64,000 bases of DNA, from contig JBDUYP010000022.1 in the NCBI GenBank assembly GCA_039944535.1, positions 691,189 to 755,188 on the forward strand, given 5' to 3'. A program made the position numbers and the translations under genes. Position 1 is the stretch's first letter; every line of letters begins with the position of its first letter. Shown here one piece after another: positions 60,275 through 64,000 of this stretch. The notes beneath the pieces were generated by a model, which searched no databases, was not told the DNA's origin, and worked only from the letters and a program-made list of their open reading frames with translations. Source of the stretch: JAMZMI01 sp039944535 (lineage in GTDB: Bacteria; Bacteroidota; Bacteroidia; Cytophagales; Cyclobacteriaceae).

Positions 60275-61528
60275 TTAAAATTTTTCGAGCGCTATTTGTT
60301 CTCCATTGATGATGCCAAGGGATTTCCCTTTTATGGTTTTTCCCCAATAAGGAGTATTCTGAGACCTGGACTTATTAGTCTCTAAGTTGAGGTCCCATTC
60401 CAAATCAGGATCAAAAACCGCAAGTTGAGCTTTTTGTCCTTCTGCTATTGATACCAGATCAAACCCAAGTATTTTTCGTGCTCCATTCGCCAGTTTGTCA
60501 AAACTGATTTCAAGTGGCAATTCGTCTTTGACTTCTAACAACATCGGATATACCAATTGCATTGATATTTGGCCAAAATCTGCCAGATCAAACTCCAGTT
60601 CTTTACACTCTTGATCTTGTGGTTGATGCGAAGAAGTAATCGCGTCTATGGTGCCGTCTATTAGACCTTTAATCAACGCTTTTCTATCCAATTCCGTCCT
60701 GTAAGGTGGATCTACCTTATAGTTTGTATCAAAGTCCTCAAGATTCTGTTCATTAAAAAGCAATTGAGCTACAGCCACGTCACAGGTTACAGCCAAGCCA
60801 TCCTTCTTAGCCTTTTTTATAAGGGCAACTGATCTTTTTGAGGATACCTGGCTAAAATGGAGTCTGCCTCCAGCGTATTTCAAAATCTCAATATCTCGTT
60901 GTATAATCAACTCTTCAGCCAATGACGGTTCGCCATTCAACCCTAAGCCAGTACTTACAACACCTTCATGCATCTGAGCATGCTGACTTAAGCCAGGATC
61001 CTTTGCCTTTTGTATAACCAGCCCTTCAAATTTCTGAACATACTGAAGAGCCTTTAGTAACAGTTCCGAGTTCCATATACAATTGAGTCCGTCAGTAAAT
61101 GCGACCGCACCGTGCGACTGCATATCCAAAATCTCTGTTAGGTTCTCTCCCTTTAGTCCTTCGCTAAGCGCAGCTAAAGGCCATAAGTTCACCACACCAG
61201 ACTTACCTAGAATAAATTTAACATCTCCTTTTGTTTGTACTGGGGGTTGGGTGTTAGGAAGCAAACATACATCCGTAAAACCACCAGCTACAGCACAAGC
61301 CATACCAGACGATATATCCTCCTTATGCTCAAGTCCAGGCTCATTAAAGTGGGCAAATAAATCGCACCAACCTAAACCAACGATTTTTCCTTTGAGATCT
61401 ATGACTTTTCCCAAATCAGATTTACCAATACCCTCAATTACTCCATTGTTGATCAGGATATCAGTTTTTTTCAAATGCAACTTGGAAGACGGGGCGAAAA
61501 TAGTAGCGTTGGCCAGTCGTATTTTCAT
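60275..61528 (-). CDS. Dihydroorotase-family protein with lost metal ligands (pseudo-dihydroorotase)
   Basis: A 417-residue amidohydrolase-fold protein of dihydroorotase length and layout. The usual HxHFREPG appears as FAHFNEPG (Phe58, His60). The later ligand histidines are replaced by Gln173 (VIQKAKD) and Gln227 (HFSQVSSKRSV), and the catalytic Asp of ATDHAPH is Ser300 (ITSSHQPQ). The substrate loop PNTQPPV is kept. A working binuclear zinc centre therefore seems unlikely. It may act as a structural partner of aspartate carbamoyltransferase, as inactive DHO homologues do in some bacteria. Its ATGA overlaps the BatA-domain gene. Confidence 0.85.
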   Translation of the reverse strand: MKIRLANATIFAPSSKLHLKKTDILINNGVIEGIGKSDLGKVIDLKGKIVGLGWCDLFAHFNEPGLEHKEDISSGMACAVAGGFTDVCLLPNTQPPVQTKGDVKFILGKSGVVNLWPLAALSEGLKGENLTEILDMQSHGAVAFTDGLNCIWNSELLLKALQYVQKFEGLVIQKAKDPGLSQHAQMHEGVVSTGLGLNGEPSLAEELIIQRDIEILKYAGGRLHFSQVSSKRSVALIKKAKKDGLAVTCDVAVAQLLFNEQNLEDFDTNYKVDPPYRTELDRKALIKGLIDGTIDAITSSHQPQDQECKELEFDLADFGQISMQLVYPMLLEVKDELPLEISFDKLANGARKILGFDLVSIAEGQKAQLAVFDPDLEWDLNLETNKSRSQNTPYWGKTIKGKSLGIINGEQIALEKF

Positions 61529-63501
61529 CTAAATATTCTTAGAAGGGTTAGTTCGACAATGAGGAATACTAGTGCCAAAAGTAATGCATATTTCCATAAA
61601 GGAAATCCAGAATCTATAGCAGCATATTTTGCCTTCTCCTCAAAACCATTATCTACGCTCTCGAAAGTAACATTACTCCTCCCATCGACCATAAGAGAAA
61701 TTTCCGCATCACTAAAAGTGGATACCTCAGATTCATCCTTGGGAAGATTAAAAGCCAACGTTTGTACTTTTACTCCATCAGCATACAATTCATAAAACCC
61801 CGGCTGTTCCATTATTTCTGGCATCTCCAAAAACAGGCCGCCTTCGATATTCCTCAATACCGGCACTATCACAACTTCACCATTCCTCAACTCAATATTT
61901 GCTGCATATATCAGAGAGTCATTTTCAATAGCCAATAATTCATCATCAATTTCAAAGGAATACACAGGACTCGTTTTATGAGCAACCGAAAGCTTATACA
62001 TCAGTGGCAAGAACAAACCGTGTTTGTGCAGATTAGTATATCTATCTTCTAAAGGAAATGATAATACGAATCTACTTCCTTCATACTCTGCCAATAAAGG
62101 TTGTCCCAAAACGGACTTAAGTATTACATCTGTGCCAGATTTTAAGTCTAGCGCAGATTTAAACCATGGCATATTACTCTGCTCATCTTTCTTATTAAAA
62201 ACAGAGTTAAAAAAGGGATGATGCAATGATTGACTGTTCACCAAGCCACTTGAAGTGTCAGTCGCTACCATTACTTGTTCCCTAAATAGATCATAAAACC
62301 CTTGTTGAACTATTGTTTCATTAGGTATGAGCAGAAGTGAGTTTTTAAAATTCCTAAGCTGATTATTTAACCAACTCGGTATCTGACCAATCCCATCTAG
62401 CACCACCAAATCGGCACTTAAAAGTCTTTCCTGATCCACATTACCAATCGAGCTAACACTCAAATCAAAAAACTCAGGATTAGAATAAACATTCTTAATA
62501 TATCTATTCGGTGATTCTCGATAAACTTGATAAACCTTTGGTTTCACAAACTCTCCAACTTCAAAGTAATATCGATTGTCATAAACAAATTCTGAATCGC
62601 TCACTTCTACCTTATAGCTTCCACTCAATTCTGCCGATTCTGTTAAGTCAACTTCGACCCATTCCCTTGAACCAGCGCTGAGATTTTGGGTAAAAGAAGA
62701 TATCTGAACCTCACCCTTAAACACCTTAACTAAAACATCTTGTCGATTCTCATCTCCAACATTCCGTATTGATATCCGGAACTTATTGTCAGTAGGAAAT
62801 CCAATAGGATTATCAAGAATTACAGAGTCCACATAAAGATTTTCATTATTCAAAGCATTAATCTTAATCAGATGATAACGCTTCATGGTGTCTTCAAAAC
62901 ACTCTTGAATATTTTTGAACGATGTTTTCTGAAAGTCCGAAATCAAATATATGTCACTCACTTCATTATATAATCGCCCACATTTAGCTATGACTTCCTG
63001 CACAGATTGATTGCGGTTTGACAAATTAACTTCCGCTATTTTATCCTGGACTTCTTTCTTCAAAATCGGCCTATTCAAACCCGCAACGTCATTGGTAAGA
63101 AGCATAATTCGCTCATTTGCTTGAAGTTTGTCAGTCAGCCCACCAAGCACAACAACCCCATTAGTAATCAGATCATTTCCCTCTTCAGAGTTTCTGCCCA
63201 TACTAAGTGAATTATCGAGATAAAACACAGACCGATTAGGTCTCTCAGACGCTCCTTCTAGCTCCTGCCACATAGGCTGTGAGAAAGCCAAAATTAAAAA
63301 CGCGAGTGCTAATAAGCGTAAGCTTAGAATCAACCATTTTCTTAAGTTGTTTTTAACATTCGACTTACTCTTAACTGATGAAAGAAAACTCACATTTGAA
63401 AAGAATAGCTTCTTTACCTTTCTAAAGCTGAAAAGATGTATCAGAATGGGTATTGCTAATAAGAAAAAGCCCCAGAAAGCATTGGTGTTAAGAAAGGTCA
63501 T
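61525..63501 (-). CDS. BatA-domain membrane protein
   Basis: A 658-residue protein starting with the N-terminal membrane domain of BatA/aerotolerance proteins: NAFWGFFLLAIPILIHLFSF, then a second TM in LRLLALAFLILAFSQPMW. A von Willebrand A-like region follows (about 90-240, with FYLDNSLSMGRNSEEGNDL, a degenerate MIDAS DxSxS), then beta-rich periplasmic segments. One TM helix closes the protein (LLALVFLIVELTLLRIF). Bacteroidota often carry it in an operon with dihydroorotase and DUF4199 genes, as here. Function unknown. Confidence 0.88.
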   Translation of the reverse strand: MTFLNTNAFWGFFLLAIPILIHLFSFRKVKKLFFSNVSFLSSVKSKSNVKNNLRKWLILSLRLLALAFLILAFSQPMWQELEGASERPNRSVFYLDNSLSMGRNSEEGNDLITNGVVVLGGLTDKLQANERIMLLTNDVAGLNRPILKKEVQDKIAEVNLSNRNQSVQEVIAKCGRLYNEVSDIYLISDFQKTSFKNIQECFEDTMKRYHLIKINALNNENLYVDSVILDNPIGFPTDNKFRISIRNVGDENRQDVLVKVFKGEVQISSFTQNLSAGSREWVEVDLTESAELSGSYKVEVSDSEFVYDNRYYFEVGEFVKPKVYQVYRESPNRYIKNVYSNPEFFDLSVSSIGNVDQERLLSADLVVLDGIGQIPSWLNNQLRNFKNSLLLIPNETIVQQGFYDLFREQVMVATDTSSGLVNSQSLHHPFFNSVFNKKDEQSNMPWFKSALDLKSGTDVILKSVLGQPLLAEYEGSRFVLSFPLEDRYTNLHKHGLFLPLMYKLSVAHKTSPVYSFEIDDELLAIENDSLIYAANIELRNGEVVIVPVLRNIEGGLFLEMPEIMEQPGFYELYADGVKVQTLAFNLPKDESEVSTFSDAEISLMVDGRSNVTFESVDNGFEEKAKYAAIDSGFPLWKYALLLALVFLIVELTLLRIFR

Positions 63502-63831
63502 TCAGTTTCTTAGGTCGTTTTTAATAGATCAAATTAATTATCGAAATTTTAAATGCTAAGATAACTGATTATAGCACACATAAATTTCTAATACCATAGA
63601 GAAAAAATAGTTTTAACGCTATCAGGATTGATTCGATATCCAATCTCATTTATAAAGACCTATTACTGAATTAAGACCACAATCCATAAGCCTGTTGGCT
63701 ACTTACATACAGTCCAATTCCCAAACAATCAACCAAAAAAGTCAATTGGATTAACAGAATGTTAGTTTCTTCTACCTGAAGAAATGTTGAAGTACCCGCA
63801 TATTCATTTAGGTAGTATATAGTCCAGGGCA
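63502..63831. other. Intergenic region between BatA-domain gene and rRNA terminator
   Basis: About 330 AT-rich bases without a supported gene on either strand. The promoter of the BatA operon should lie next to 63501 on the minus strand, but I find no clear TAnnTTTG box. I see no tRNA and no strong repeat. Confidence 0.5.
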
Positions 63832-63866
63832 TAAAAAAACCCTTGTAGATTTCTCCACAAGGGTTT
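63832..63866 (-). terminator. rRNA operon terminator
   Basis: On the minus strand AAACCCTTGT pairs with ACAAGGGTTT around a short loop and is followed by seven T in all. It lies about 10 bases after the 3' end of the 5S gene. Confidence 0.88.
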
Positions 63867-63876
63867 AATAATAAAC

Positions 63877-63983
63877 TGGCAACGACTTACTCTCCCACCT
63901 GTTACGGCAGTACCATCAGCGCTGGTGGGCTTAACTTCTCTGTTCGGAATGGAAAGAGGTGGACCCCACCGCAATAATCACCA
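63877..63983 (-). rRNA. rrf: 5S ribosomal RNA
   Basis: The minus strand reads the typical 5S sequence: TGGTGATTATTGCGG at the 5' end, TCCACCTCTTTCCATTCCG, the loop AAGTTAAGCCCACCAGCG, then GGGAGAGTAAGTCGTTGCCA at the 3' end. The first and last bases pair as helix I (TGGTGAT with GTTGCCA, with wobble pairs). The ends are set by that pairing and may be off by a few bases. The 23S gene would lie beyond the right edge. Confidence 0.93.
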
Positions 63984-64000
63984 TAAAATCTTCAAGACAC

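Noticed and set aside
63502..63831. A tRNA or small RNA gene between BatA and the 5S gene
   Set aside because: I could not fit a cloverleaf or an intrinsic terminator of an independent transcript to this stretch.

Overview
The window looks like chromosomal DNA of a Bacteroidota bacterium, most likely a marine-type member of the Cytophagales. The support is a mix of lineage markers: secreted proteins with type IX secretion (T9SS) C-terminal sorting domains, TonB-dependent receptors with a carboxypeptidase-like N-terminal domain, two 7TM-DISM membrane sensors, LytTR regulation, DUF3347, DUF4199 and BatA-domain proteins, and -7 promoter boxes of the TAnnTTTG type. The genus cannot be fixed from sequence reading alone. 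I saw no transposase, phage gene, tRNA or CRISPR array. A 5S rRNA gene closes the right edge.

Region 1 (1-11.4 kb, all minus strand) is a heavy-metal export island. In order of transcription it holds a small cysteine-rich HYC_CC_PP-type protein, a CusA-type RND pump with extra membrane helices, a TolC-type outer-membrane channel, a CusB-type adaptor with a metal-binding domain at each end, a free DUF3347 lipoprotein, a regulator that fuses an HMA metal-binding domain to an AraC DNA-binding domain, a Fur-family repressor, a His-rich periplasmic protein and a second, CzcA-type pump cut by the left edge.

Region 2 (11.8-22.9 kb) is a six-gene minus-strand cluster: Na+/solute symporter, periplasmic alpha/beta hydrolase, TonB receptor, SDR oxidoreductase, a KAS III-like enzyme lacking its usual His and Asn, and an acyl-CoA/acyl-AMP ligase. 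Next to it lie a LytTR response regulator and a divergent 7TM-DISM histidine kinase. Three direct repeats spaced two helical turns apart sit just upstream of the symporter promoter and look like the regulator's binding sites. I read this as a regulated uptake-and-activation system for an unknown ester or carboxylate.

Region 3 (23-39.3 kb) holds a small hypothetical protein, an MscS channel, two T9SS-sorted surface proteins (643 and 3690 residues) that share a module, and a 7TM-DISM protein with a C-terminal HTH.

Region 4 (39.4-52.9 kb) is mixed housekeeping and accessory content: drug/metabolite exporter, histone-deacetylase-like amidohydrolase, transglutaminase-like protein, HD hydrolase, lipoproteins, glutaminase, SF1 helicase with TerB-like partner, ACP phosphodiesterase, fluoride channel, J-domain/TPR protein, DUF3052 protein and thioesterase. 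A cluster of short hairpin repeats with GAAA loops surrounds the glutaminase.

Region 5 (53-64 kb) starts with a plus-strand operon that appears to make GDP-D-glycero-D-manno-heptose: methyltransferase, a three-domain nucleotidyltransferase/HAD phosphatase/P-loop kinase, GHMP kinase, SIS isomerase. It faces a minus-strand run of a BatA-domain protein, a dihydroorotase homologue that has lost most metal ligands, two DUF4199 proteins and two family 2 glycosyltransferases, followed by the rRNA terminator and 5S rRNA.
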